Positions 46,788 through 56,989 of a stretch of DNA of 64,000 nucleotides are shown piece after piece. Each line of letters begins with the position of its first letter. Within the stretch, counting starts at the first letter, position 1. The position numbers were made by a program, and so were the translations under genes. The DNA is from Costus lasius (lineage: Eukaryota > Streptophyta > Magnoliopsida > Zingiberales > Costaceae): assembly GCA_027563935.2 (NCBI GenBank), contig CM050453.2:10248001-10312000 (forward strand), in the 5' to 3' direction. The notes under the pieces were generated by a model. The model worked only from the letters and a program-made list of their open reading frames with translations, was not told the origin of the DNA and did no database searches.

Positions 46788-49700
46788 ATGGTTACAGCTG
46801 TAGAGCGCATCTCCCACTTGGAGACTGCGATAGGGAACTTCGATGGAGACGCTACGATCATGGTGCGTCTCGAGGCACTTCGGTCGGCGGTCGAGTCCGT
46901 TGGGACCCGCCTGGATTCTAAGTTGGCACGTCTCTCCAGTGCCCTTGGTGGACTTGCATTGGAGGTGGCTTGTTTGAAGGGGCAGGCTGCTGCCCGTGCT
47001 TCTACTTCAGCCACAGGCGCTGGGAGTTCCCAGCCGCAGACCACTAGAGTGCGCGTTCCCGAGCCCTCTACTTTCAGTGGGGTACGCAGTGCAAAGGAAC
47101 TTGAGAATTTCCTTTGGGATATGGAGCAGTATTTCAGGACTGCTCAGGTGCCTGATTATGAGAGAGCGCAGCTGTGTTCGGCATATCTGACGGGTGACGC
47201 CATGCTCTGGTGGCGTACCTTAGTGACCCCTCCGGGAGAAGAGGTGCCACGTGACATCTCATGGGATGAGTTGAAAGCTGAACTGAAGAATCAGTTCCTG
47301 CCGACACACACTTCTAAGACTGCTAGAGACTCTCTGCATAAGATCAGACACACGGGGACAGTTCGTGAGTATGTTCGAGCTTACTCTGCCGCCATGCTCG
47401 AAATACCACGAATGGAAGAAGAGGATCGCTTGTACTTCTTCTTAGAGAGGATGCAGACATGGGCACAGTTGGAAGTTAGGAGACATAGTCCATTAACTCT
47501 CAAAGAGGCTATGGCCGTAGCTGATTCCTTAGTGGATTTGAGGGATAGGAAGCAATCTGCCCCTATCTCCTCTGGTCCATCTAAGTCACGTTCCCCTCAG
47601 AGGAATAAGGGGAAGCGTCCAGCTCCAGGACCCAAGGGTGGGTATAAGAAGAAGCAGGGAAAAGGAGGAGCTACCTCTTCAGGAACCGGCCAGAAGAAAG
47701 CCATACCAGCCGGTTCTCCTCCTAGGGGCGCTCCCAAGCAACAGCTGAAGTGTTTCCTTTGCCGAGGTCCTCATCGCATGCGTGATTGTCCTCGGGGAGA
47801 TACACTTGCAGCCATTGTTCAGCGGGAGGCTGCCCAATCTGAAGATCCTCTGATCACTGTGAATCCTTTGGTGATCAATGCCATTGCTACTTCCACCACA
47901 ATGAAGACCAAGTTGATGTACGTGGAGATGAGGGTGAACTCACATCGAGTTCATGCCATGATCGATAGTGGTGCATCTCATGTTTTTGTGGCTCATGGCA
48001 TGGCGACGCGGCTAGGGCTGAGCATGTCCCCTACTCAGGACCGCTTCAAGACGATCAACGCTGAGGAGCGGCAGATCGCAGGAATATCCTATGATGTTCC
48101 TCTTGTCTTCGGGGAGTGGAAGGGTAAGAACCATGTACGCGTGGTTCAGATGGACGATTATGATGTTATCGTCGGCTTGGAGTTGATACAGAAGATGAAG
48201 GCTGCTATAGTCCCTCATCTAAAGGGTGTCCAGGTGATGGATGAGAGATACCCTTGCTTTGTTCGTTGCCTACAGTTGGCTGGGTCGGATAAGTCAGTAC
48301 GACCAGGGAAGGCTCAGAGTACATACATATCGGCTGCTACTCTTGAGACAGGCTTACGTCGGGGCGAGCGGACCTTTCTGGCTACATGGGTGACGGCCCC
48401 TGTAGAAGGTCCAGACGACGTACCAGCGGAAGTGAAGAATTTACTTGAGGAGTTCCAGGATCTTCTTTCGCCTGAGCTACCTAAGGAGCTTCCTCCCAGA
48501 CGTGCGATTGATCACCGCATTGAGTTGGTTCCTGGGGTAGCTCCTTCTTTCCGACCCCCATACCGCATGCCTCCTGCAGAGCTCGTAGAGCTGAGGAAGC
48601 AGTTGGATGAACTCTTGGCAGCTGGGTTCATCCAACCCTCCAAGTCTCCATTTGGTGCTCCTGTGCTGTTTCAAAAGAAAAAGGACGGTAGTCTTCGCTT
48701 CTGTGTTGACTACCGTGCCTTAAATAAGATCACCATCAGGAACAGATACCCGATCCCACATATCCAGGACCTCATCGACAGACTAGCGGGCGCTACTGTC
48801 TTCACCAAGCTTGATTTGAGATCAGGCTATTGGCAGGTCCGCATAGCTGAAGGAGATGAGGCGAAGACAGCCTGTGTCACCCGGTACGGCGCCTTCGAGT
48901 TCTTGGTTATGCCATTTGTCTTAACCAATGCGCCGGCTACCTTCTCCCACCTGATGAATAATGTTCTGACACAGTTGCTAGACGATTTTGTAGTCGTCTA
49001 CCTTGATGATATCGTGGTGTACTCGGCCACGATGGAGGAGCATTTGCAGCATCTGAGATTGGTGTTTCAGAGACTGAGGGAACACCAGCTGTATGTGAAG
49101 AGGGAGAAATGCTCCTTTGCTGCTTCTGAGATCCAGTTTCTGGGCCATGTGGTAGGCCATGGCACTGTCCAGATGGATCCTGAGAAGGTGTGTGCCATCG
49201 TCGAGTGGACCGCACCTACTTCCCCTACTGAGCTCCGATCTTTCCTGGGAGTGGCGAATTTCTACAGGAAATTTATCCAGGACTACTCCAAGATCGCAGC
49301 TCCCCTTTCTGACCTCCTGAGGAAGGAGACTCCATGGCTATGGCAAGAACGGCATCAGACTGCGTTTGCAGAGTTGAAACGCAGGATCGCCAGTGAGCCG
49401 GTTCTTCGTATGCCGGACTTCAGTCGGCCCTTTGAGGTCCATACCGATGCCTCTGACAGAGCGATCGGTGGAGTGCTCTTACAGGAGGGGCATCCAGTGG
49501 CATTTGAGAGCCGGAAGTTAAGTCCGGTGGAGCAGCGTTACTCAGCTCACGAGAAGGAGATGGTCGCCGTGATCCACTGCCTTCGAGTTTGGCGCATCTA
49601 TCTTCTCGGTAGCGCTTTCGTAGTGAAGACGGATAATGTCGCCAACACATACTTCGCTACGCAGAAAAAGCTCTCACCTAAACAAGCGAGATGGCAGGAG

Positions 49701-51332
49701 TTCCTCGCTGAATTTGACTTCACCTGGGAGCACAGACCGGGGCGCTCCAATGTGGTTCCAGATGCTCTCAGCAGGATGTGCACTGTAGTGCTTGCTTCTA
49801 TATCGAGGATTGAGGGTGATCTCCTCGATCGCATTCGGCAAGCTGCTGCTCTCGACACCAAATACCAGCAGCTGATCGCCGACGTGCGAGAAGGCAAGGT
49901 TCGTCGTTACTATCTTCAGGGCGACGACCTTTTGATGGCCGAGGGCGGTCGGCCACTTGTTCCGGCGACTAGCGGACTTCGACGCGAGTTATTGCGTGAG
50001 CTTCACGACTCGGCATGGAGTGGACATCCGGGACAGCGCAGGATGCTGATTCTATTATCCCGATCTTGTTATTGGCCCTCCATGCGAGCTGATGTCGATC
50101 ATTATGTCCGCACCTGCTTGATCTGCCAGCAGGATAAAGTCGATAGGAGGCGCGAAGCTGGATTGTTACAGCCTCTTCCTATTCCGGAACGACCATGGAC
50201 TTCAGTTTCCATGGATTTTATTACTAGGTTACCGAAGGTCGAAGGGAAGGCTTCTATCTTTGTTGTGGTGGACAGGTTCTCTAAGTACTCTGTGTTCATC
50301 GCAGCACCTGAGCCTTGTTCAGCCAAGGAGACGGCTGACCTATTCTTCAAGCATGTAGTGAAGCTTTTTGGGCTTCCTCTGGACATTGTTTCTGACAGAG
50401 ATGCCAGGTTCACTGGTAACTTCTGGACGTCCTTGTTCAAGACTCTTGGTTCCGAGCTAAAGTTTTCTACAGCGAACCATACTCAGACCGATGGCCAGAC
50501 GGAGAGGATAAATGCACTACTTGAAGAATACCTTCGTCACTTCGTGTCGGCAAGCCAGCGCAACTGGGTGTCTCTCCTCGACACGGCGCAGTTTGCCTAC
50601 AACTTGCAGCAGTCTTCAGCGACCGGTAAGACACCATTTGAGTTGGTGTTAGGACGACAGCCTCTCACCCCCGCTGATATTGTGCAGCACACTGATGGTG
50701 AGTGCCCAGCAGCCTATCGGGTTGCGAGAGATCATGCCGAGGTGCTCCAGGAGGCTCGTGATAGCTTAGAGCACGCTGCAAGAAGGATGCAGCATTATGC
50801 CAATCAGAGTAGACGCGATGAACAGTTTGAAGTTGGACATCTTGTGCTTTTAAAGTTGACACCTCAGATGTGGAGAAAGATCTCAGCCAAGACTGCGCAT
50901 CGCAGCCTTATTCAGAGATATGAGGGACCTTTCGAGGTCTTAAGACGGGTTGGTGCTGTAGCCTACAGGCTGAAGCTTCCCGACAGATTAAAGCTTCATC
51001 CGACCTTTCATGTGAGCTTTCTGAAAAAGTTTCACACCGACGAGACCGACCCCAGTCGCTCTCAGGGGCGTCGGGCTCCTCCTAGTGTTCGGGCAGAGTT
51101 CGATAAAAAGATTGAAAAGATTTTGAATCACAAAACACTTGGACAGTATAGGAGGAACAGGCGGATGGAATTTCTTGTGCAGTGGGAAGGAACACCCATA
51201 GAAGAAGCTAAATGGGAGAAAGCTTCTGATTTGTGGCAGTTTGAGGAGGAGTTGAAGATCTACATGGACAGCCTGTCGTCGAGGGCGACGACGAACTTGG
51301 GTGGGGGAGTATGTGATGCTCCCGGGATTTAG
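46788..51332 (+). CDS. Chromovirus gag-pol polyprotein with chromodomain (1514 aa)
   Basis: One uninterrupted frame carries all domains in Ty3/gypsy order. Gag holds FLWDMEQYFRTA at about 105-116, GDAMLWW near 140 and a zinc knuckle CFLCRGPHRMRDC near 320. Protease has MIDSGASHVFV near 395. Reverse transcriptase has FCVDYRALNKITIRNRYPIP near 645 and the catalytic YLDDIVVYS near 740. RNase H has FEVHTDASDRAIGG near 880. Integrase has an HHCC zinc region ending CLICQQDK and the DDE residues in SMDFITRLP, IVSDRDARF and TDGQTERIN. A chromodomain (RMEFLVQWEGTPIEEAKWE) lies near the C-terminus. The ORF extends 21 bases into the 3' LTR. Confidence 0.97.
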   Translation: MVTAVERISHLETAIGNFDGDATIMVRLEALRSAVESVGTRLDSKLARLSSALGGLALEVACLKGQAAARASTSATGAGSSQPQTTRVRVPEPSTFSGVRSAKELENFLWDMEQYFRTAQVPDYERAQLCSAYLTGDAMLWWRTLVTPPGEEVPRDISWDELKAELKNQFLPTHTSKTARDSLHKIRHTGTVREYVRAYSAAMLEIPRMEEEDRLYFFLERMQTWAQLEVRRHSPLTLKEAMAVADSLVDLRDRKQSAPISSGPSKSRSPQRNKGKRPAPGPKGGYKKKQGKGGATSSGTGQKKAIPAGSPPRGAPKQQLKCFLCRGPHRMRDCPRGDTLAAIVQREAAQSEDPLITVNPLVINAIATSTTMKTKLMYVEMRVNSHRVHAMIDSGASHVFVAHGMATRLGLSMSPTQDRFKTINAEERQIAGISYDVPLVFGEWKGKNHVRVVQMDDYDVIVGLELIQKMKAAIVPHLKGVQVMDERYPCFVRCLQLAGSDKSVRPGKAQSTYISAATLETGLRRGERTFLATWVTAPVEGPDDVPAEVKNLLEEFQDLLSPELPKELPPRRAIDHRIELVPGVAPSFRPPYRMPPAELVELRKQLDELLAAGFIQPSKSPFGAPVLFQKKKDGSLRFCVDYRALNKITIRNRYPIPHIQDLIDRLAGATVFTKLDLRSGYWQVRIAEGDEAKTACVTRYGAFEFLVMPFVLTNAPATFSHLMNNVLTQLLDDFVVVYLDDIVVYSATMEEHLQHLRLVFQRLREHQLYVKREKCSFAASEIQFLGHVVGHGTVQMDPEKVCAIVEWTAPTSPTELRSFLGVANFYRKFIQDYSKIAAPLSDLLRKETPWLWQERHQTAFAELKRRIASEPVLRMPDFSRPFEVHTDASDRAIGGVLLQEGHPVAFESRKLSPVEQRYSAHEKEMVAVIHCLRVWRIYLLGSAFVVKTDNVANTYFATQKKLSPKQARWQEFLAEFDFTWEHRPGRSNVVPDALSRMCTVVLASISRIEGDLLDRIRQAAALDTKYQQLIADVREGKVRRYYLQGDDLLMAEGGRPLVPATSGLRRELLRELHDSAWSGHPGQRRMLILLSRSCYWPSMRADVDHYVRTCLICQQDKVDRRREAGLLQPLPIPERPWTSVSMDFITRLPKVEGKASIFVVVDRFSKYSVFIAAPEPCSAKETADLFFKHVVKLFGLPLDIVSDRDARFTGNFWTSLFKTLGSELKFSTANHTQTDGQTERINALLEEYLRHFVSASQRNWVSLLDTAQFAYNLQQSSATGKTPFELVLGRQPLTPADIVQHTDGECPAAYRVARDHAEVLQEARDSLEHAARRMQHYANQSRRDEQFEVGHLVLLKLTPQMWRKISAKTAHRSLIQRYEGPFEVLRRVGAVAYRLKLPDRLKLHPTFHVSFLKKFHTDETDPSRSQGRRAPPSVRAEFDKKIEKILNHKTLGQYRRNRRMEFLVQWEGTPIEEAKWEKASDLWQFEEELKIYMDSLSSRATTNLGGGVCDAPGI
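51297..51311 (+). other. Polypurine tract of the chromovirus
   Basis: TTGGGTGGGGGAGTA directly precedes the TG of the 3' LTR at 51312. It overlaps the last codons of gag-pol. Confidence 0.88.
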
Positions 51333-53102
51333 CACAAATCCCAAAGCACACCGAGATGGAGCGATGGCGGGACCCCTCGTCATCAGCCGTGTTGGACGAC
51401 TCGGGTGTGCGATTGTGTCACTGAGGCTGACACAAGTCCATAGGGCGAGGGTTGAGTCAAACCACGGAGTGTGGGTTCACACGTGGATGTGGGCTTCTGA
51501 CTCGACCCATGGACCCCAGACCCTCTCGCACGAGCTTGCGAGCGTGTGCATCGAGGAGGGTCAACCGTGGGGCGATTCTGAGGTCGAATCAGCCTTGAAC
51601 CGGACCTGAACCCATCTTCCAGGCTGAACCGAACCGGTTCAGCCGGTTCAATCCGGTCGACGGTGTTTCGCTCGCACGCGAAGGGGAAAATTCCCCTGTT
51701 CTTCACCTCCTCTCCACCTGCGCTGTCTCCAGCGCCGATTCCGGCTAGCTGGAGGGGGATCACCGGAAAAGGAAGGTGGCTGGCGACTCGTGCCTCCGTG
51801 GCGAAGACGTTGGCAGCGAAATCGGGCGTGGACTCTGACGTGGACGAGCCCAGGGCGACGATTGGAGGTCGCCTCGGTGGAAGCGAGATCTCCGGCCAAT
51901 CACCGGCGGAGATCGCGGTTGCGTGGTCGACGAAGATGGAAATCCCATCCTCGTCGAGGGGAGGTTGCAATCAAGCGAGATTGGAGCTTGAGCAAGGTCT
52001 GGCGACGACGAACTCTCGGCGAGATTCAGATCTGGGAACAGAGCATCTTGTTTGGCGTCGGCGACGAGGCTCCGGCCGTGGACTCGTCGGCGTTCCCTCT
52101 CAGATCAACTCACCGGTGCCCTGAGGTAACGAGGAGACTATCTCCTCCGGCGCCGGCAGCCAGACGCGGGAGAGCGATCGGATTTTCCGATCGCCGGTTC
52201 CACGCAGCCACAGCTTCCATTGGGTAGAAATTCTCGTCGGCGGCGACTCCTCCGGCGACAATACTCCGGCGGCGGCTTCTCCGTTCATGGGCGACCAGAT
52301 CCTGACCTTCCGGCGGGGATTCGGTGGCCGGACGGTGACGGACGGAGGAGGACGTGCCTCCCCTGTTCCGACCGAAGTCGCTCTGTTCGGACGCGAGCGG
52401 ACGCGAACAGGAAGTGGAGGGAAGTTCCGTCGCGCGGGTTCGTACGCGCGTCTCGTTTCGTCTCCGACAGGACTTTCCGACGCGGCTTCTCGGAGGATCT
52501 CGGTGGGCTCGGCTCGTGGAGTGGTGGCACGCTACAAGGGTAAACCCTCCCCGGATCTATCGTGTGTAGTGGTAGTAGGACGGGTTTCTCGTGTGTAGTG
52601 GATAGAGACTTTACCGCCGTCCGGACTTCGTGTGGCTTTTCGTCCGGACGGTTCTTAGCGTTATCTGCGCCCGCATATGTGTAGTGCGGGTTGTGCTTAT
52701 TTGTAGGTACTGCTTGCTTGTCTGCAAAGTCCAGGACGTGTGTGCCGGCACCCTTGAAGGTGTTCGCCACCGTCCCCTTGTGATTGCTTGAGGCCGCGCC
52801 GGTGCCTATCTCGGCTGTGTAGAGAAAGGAGCGCGGGCTGAGGAAATTTCTGTGAGTGCAAAGTGTTTGGAGAGTCTCCATCACTTTGACACAGTTGAGA
52901 GATTTGTATTCGTGTCCGAGGGGCGGTATTCATACCGAACCCTTCGCGCACGTGGTGTGAGGACTTGTAAAAGTGCTGGGCCAGCTTCCGCAACGCGATC
53001 CTAACCGGTCGCGGGCCACTCTAGTGTAGGGCTGAGATCTCCGCGAGGGGATCTGCCGGTTGTGGTTAAGTTTATTATAAAAAAATAAATTTGCCCATAA
53101 CA
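51312..53102 (+). repeat. 3' LTR of the chromovirus
   Basis: 1791 bp, colinear with the 5' LTR. One A is missing from the A-run just before the terminal TTTGCCCATAACA, and about 20 substitutions are scattered along it. Confidence 0.96.
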
Positions 53103-53107
53103 CAAAG

Positions 53108-53620
53108 TATCTTCAGTCCTTTCCACAACTTCTAAATGGATTTCCCATCAGCCTATCCAATCTAATTCCAGACAGAGTCAGTAGATACAACTTTAGTAGT
53201 GGTATGGTAGTGTAAGATAATTAGGAATTCTTGATAGTCTTTTCTACAATCTCTTCTTCAATCCTAGGAGCAAAAATGGAGTGTCCTTTAGGAACCTTTG
53301 GATACCAAACCAAGATTTCCGACCTCTTACTTTCGTAGTTATGAATCCCAGAATTGACTCTCATTATTTATGTTCTTGTTTTGATAAAACAAATGTCGGA
53401 ACCAATCATAATCATATTAATAAGTAAGGCTTACTTCATCCCTATTTGTACCGGTTTGGGCCACACCCAAAACCTGGATTTTGAGAAAAAAATTTTACCT
53501 TTTTTTAGAACTACAGATTCTTATCGATAGGATTATTCTTTTTCCTCTGCTTCTCCGGGGACAGAATTTGTCTCGTCGAGTTAAATCAGCAGAATACAAA
53601 ATCCACAGTTTTTTGTTGAT
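53108..53620. other. Plastid intergenic sequence after the chromovirus
   Basis: It resumes directly from the sequence before the element once one TSD is removed (GTCCGGATACAAAG, then TATCTTCAG). No gene is recognised. I read it as plastid DNA from its continuity and base composition. Confidence 0.65.
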
Positions 53621-53621
53621 T

Positions 53622-53692
53622 AAGCGACACCCAGATTTGAACTGGGGATAAAGGATTTGCAGTCCCCCGCCTTACCACTTGGCCATGTCGCC
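53622..53692 (-). tRNA. trnC-GCA: Plastid-derived tRNA-Cys (GCA) in the NUPT
   Basis: The minus strand folds as a cloverleaf. The acceptor stem is GGCGACA/TGTCGCT, the D-arm contains TGGCCAAGTGGTAAGGC, and the anticodon loop CTGCAAA has anticodon GCA. The T-arm is CCCAG-TTCAAAT-CTGGG. It resembles plastid trnC-GCA. Its strand is the same as rpoB here, whereas in the common angiosperm plastome trnC lies on the opposite strand from rpoB. Confidence 0.88.
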
Positions 53693-53837
53693 AAACCAAA
53701 TCCGATCCAAAATGGATAAAATCAAATGGTATCCATCCATATTCTATTACTAATTCTTTTTTTTTATTGGATCCAGTTTAGATTATTGGATCCAGTTTAG
53801 ATTATGGTATCCATCCATAATTAATGGATTGTTAATT

Positions 53838-54915
53838 ATGCCTAGATCTCGGATAAATGCAAATTTTATTGATAAGACCTCTTCAATTGTAGCCAATATC
53901 TTATTACGAATAATTCCGACAACTTCCAGAGAAAAAAGGGCATTTAGCTATTACAGAGATGGTGCGATTTGATTCTTTTTTTGTAGTCTAGTCGTCCTCA
54001 GTATTACGAGAAAGAAAAGAGACGTGGTTCGGGATAGAAAGAACCAAATTATTGAAATAAACCCACGCTTGGTGAAGGTGAAGTTTGTAGATAGAACAAT
54101 TCCTTCTATCGTGTATCCTCGATTGATGCAGCCTCAGATGCTTCAATTGTCAATTTTAGTATTGAGCGAAAGGTTACACCTATAGGTTCCGTATTGCGAG
54201 TCAATCCTACTCCACTAGTACCAATAGGCGGCATAGGGGAAGAAGCACTACACCCAGGAATCAACAACACGAAAACTTTGTTATAAATTAACCTTTTCCT
54301 TATCGGTATCAGGGCTAACAAGAATGGTTGGGACAATAAACATCCATCTCGTTCGTACTTTGGGTACCCGTATAACCATCAAAGGTCGTTGAAGTGACTA
54401 ATTCCTGGAAATAGAGGGCGTTGAAGACAAAGAAATTGTTGGAGTTACCATTTCCATCTAGCACTAATACGATTGGTGTTAAGAAAAAACCTCTTGCGGG
54501 AAGGCTGGCTAGAGATTTCTTGTAAAAATACCAGCTCCTGTCAGTTCATAATGAGAAGAGTGAAATTTGAATTCCATGGATTATTTCCCTTAGTACTATG
54601 CACAGAAGGGAGGAGCCGTATGAAATGAAAATCTCATGTACGGTTCTGGAACGGAGATTCTTTGAATAGAATGAACGACCGTAACGGATGTTGGCTCAAT
54701 CCGAAGGAAATTATGCGGAAGCTTTACAGAATTATTATGAAGCTACGCGATCAGAAATTGATCCCTATGATCGAAGTTATATACTCTATAACATAGGCCT
54801 TATACACACAAGCAACGGAGAGCATACAAAGGCTTTGGAATATTATTTCCGCGCACTAGAACGAAACCCATTCTTACCACAAGCTTTTAATAATATGGCT
54901 GTGATCTGTCATTAC
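53838..54915 (+). pseudogene. ycf3: ycf3/pafI (photosystem I assembly factor) exons 1 and 2, exon 3 missing
   Basis: Ycf3 is a thylakoid TPR protein needed for photosystem I assembly. Exon 1 (53838-53961, 124 bp) reads [20 protein letters not shown] and ends in AFSYYRD plus the first base of the next codon. Intron 1 follows (53962-54685, GTGCG start). Exon 2 (54686-54915, 230 bp) reads [18 protein letters not shown] to [10 protein letters not shown], containing TPR repeats. Intron 2 starts GCGCGACTAT, a change from the expected GTGCGAC. The plastid sequence ends about 100 bp later, so exon 3 is absent and the gene cannot be complete. Confidence 0.93.
53962..54685 (+). other. Group II intron 1 of ycf3 (724 bp)
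   Basis: It starts GTGCGATTTG and contains a clear domain V at about 54612-54647 (GAGCCGTATGAAATG with TCATGTACGGTTCT). A minus-strand ORF within it (76 codons) is incidental. Confidence 0.88.
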
Positions 54916-55014
54916 GCGCGACTATCTCCACTATAGAAAGAAGGAAAAAAAAGATCCAATTGACTAGTAAATACTACAAAAAATAGGCTTTCTACATATG
55001 CATCGTCTAAAGCA

Positions 55015-56278
55015 ACGGTTTCCCTGTGTTCGTTTTAGACCAACCTCCTACTCTCGCAGTGGATCGTTCTAAGACAAACCCAATGAGTTCTATGGTAGAC
55101 TATGAAATCCTCGAGCGAAGACCAAGCACTCTCGTGTCGAGGTCTCGCAAGTTTTACTTAGAGGTTCGACCCTTACGATCCTTCTCTCGATATGAATCGT
55201 AACGGCTAACACGCGAAATTACTCGGCCAGGGTAAAACCATGAAATAAATACATCAAAGTAAAATATGCTCACAATTCATACCAAATAACATAAATAGAT
55301 ACAAAGTTTGCAATTAAAATCTTCAAAGAGTTTCCACCAAGCCCTGAAATAGGGTTTACGCTACAATCGTCATTGAAACGCTCAAAATCTCTCTTTTAAT
55401 GAAATGAAAAGTATAAGAAAATGAAGCTAAGGGGAAGGAGATGATGAACCGAAGGAATCCTGAAGAAATCATGATGATCGTCTGTCTCAATCTCCAAAAA
55501 TCTCCAAAAATCGCCTCTGTCGCCGTGTTCTTCCGCCCGCGCCACTTCTTCGTGTGAATGCTTGATAGTTAGGGCATGAAAATTGGGGCTTTTATATTCT
55601 ATCTGTTCGCCTCTGAAAGAGCTTTCCATAGACACCTCACTTGCTAAATTTGGACTCCAAACGAGTGAGAAATCAAGGAAAAACCGAGTGGAACTCGGTC
55701 TTGTTCGCGCCTGGGTTGGAATCATGGGTGAACCCCGCCGGGTTCACCTGCCCGTGATTCCCTCTGTGAGTTCGGATGAATAGAAGCGCGGTGAACCCGG
55801 CGGGGTTCACCCGCCCGTGCTTCTCTCTGGACAGATCTCGACCAAAGTGAAAACCGGTGAACCCGGTGGGGTTCACCTGGCCGTGATGCTTTCTGGACCT
55901 CTGCTGGCTGACGACCGGGATGGTGAACCCCATGGGGTTCACCCGCCCGTGATTCTCTCTGTGAGTTTCCTGCAGCCTGGCGAAGAATCTGGTGAACCCC
56001 ATGGGGTTCACCTGGCCGTATTTTTGAGGCTAACTCTGTTTAAGCCCAAATTTGATGTGTGACTTCGTCTTCACACGAGAAATCGTCTCATGGCCTCAGA
56101 ATCTTCAAAATATGTCAAAAAAAAGGGTATTTTTGCTTGAAATTGCATAAAAGTACCAAAAAGTGAAGATTCCGAAGATATGAAGGAAATAAGGCTATAA
56201 TGAGTATAAAAGTGTTGAAATAAGCCTAGATTTGACATGAAATACAACGGAAAAATACTACCAAAATGCAATGCATCA
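55015..56278 (-). repeat. LTR of element B, 5' part, with a palindrome array
   Basis: On the minus strand the LTR starts at 56278 with TGATGCATTGCATTTTGG, close to the TGATG starts of the two Athila solo LTRs. Just outside it is the sequence GCTTGAGGACAAGCAAAG, the pre-LTR context of Athila elements. It continues, after removal of the plastid DNA, at 34837-34507, for a total of about 1.6 kb. Confidence 0.78.
55730..56015. repeat. Five regularly spaced 22-bp palindromes in the LTR of element B
   Basis: GGTGAACCC-4 bases-GGGTTCACC occurs near 55732, 55790, 55856, 55922 and 55991. The 4-base centre varies between copies (CGCC, GGCG, GGTG, CATG). Each copy is followed by a CCCGTG/GGCCGT-type motif. 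Spacing is 58-69 bp. The inverted arms are perfectly conserved across units while the spacers vary. Confidence 0.85.
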
Positions 56279-56989
56279 AAATACTCCAGACTTAAATCTT
56301 TGCTTGTCCTCAAGCAAATAGAATAAGATGAAGTACAAGATGGGAATAAGAACAATCTTTTGGGTTGAGGTATACATCCAAGTTAGAGAAATATTTAATA
56401 ACAATCCAAAACCAAATCAGGAGAAATCATGTAAATGGTTGTTTCAAGTGTTCAGCAGTTTAATCTCACAATTTCTAGATGTTAGTCAACTTAGTAAGCA
56501 ACAAATATAGGATTCAATCAAGCCTACACATAACACTCATGCAATTCCAATCTTCCCTATTCAAATCGTTGGGGTTAACTCAATTGTTCCATCAGGGTAT
56601 AATACACTGATTATAGCAATAGACTTCAACTCATAACCTTAGGTACCATTGCCAATTTTTCGCAATGCCAAGTAGAGGAGTCTCTTTATTGATTTCAACT
56701 TCACATCCCTTAGATTTCAACTCATATCCTTCGGTACCACTCCCAATTTTGCGCAGTGCCAAGTAGAGGAATCTAGAGGGTGATTCGTTTTTTTTTTTTT
56801 TTTAACAGCAGTTGATAACACATCCTTTTTGAACATATGTAGTGTCTCCCTAATAACAAAAAGGAATTCAAAGAATAACAAAGTGAATATGTATCTCAAT
56901 ACGATTCTCATGTAAGTTGCAAGCTTGAGTTGATTAAACAATCATAGAAATGTTTGACCCACTAATGAACAACTTAAAAGCAATCCAAA

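Larger units (their letters stand above)
44755..53102 (+). mobile_element. Intact Ty3/gypsy chromovirus (8348 bp)
   Basis: A perfect 5-bp TSD, CAAAG, lies at 44750-44754 and 53103-53107. LTRs of 1792 and 1791 bp start TGTGATGCTCCC and end GCCCATAACA. A tRNA-iMet-type primer-binding site, a single 1514-codon gag-pol ORF and a purine tract complete it. About 20 substitutions separate the LTRs by eye (about 1.1%), so it is young. It has everything an autonomous element needs. The C-terminal chromodomain places it among chromoviruses; the clade (possibly Galadriel) needs a tree. Confidence 0.97.
34838..55014. other. Nuclear plastid DNA insertion (NUPT), about 11.8 kb, split by a chromovirus
   Basis: The sequence is colinear with plastid DNA through rpoC2-rpoC1-rpoB and its upstream spacer (34838-44754), then continues after the chromovirus (53103 on) through trnC-GCA and ycf3 exons 1-2 to about 55014. 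Both outer junctions fall inside the LTR of minus-strand element B. The exact end bases cannot be fixed without the LTR or a plastome for comparison. trnC and ycf3 are on the opposite strand to their usual relation with rpoB, so the donor was rearranged or the insertion is a chimera of plastid fragments. Confidence 0.92.

Noticed and set aside
54106..54336. 76-codon minus-strand ORF in the plastid block
   Set aside because: It lies entirely inside ycf3 intron 1 on the opposite strand and matches no plastid protein I recognise.
55730..56015. Regularly spaced palindromic repeats that look like a CRISPR array
   Set aside because: The spacers are similar to one another and the array sits in a plant LTR. 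The context is eukaryotic nuclear DNA with no cas genes.
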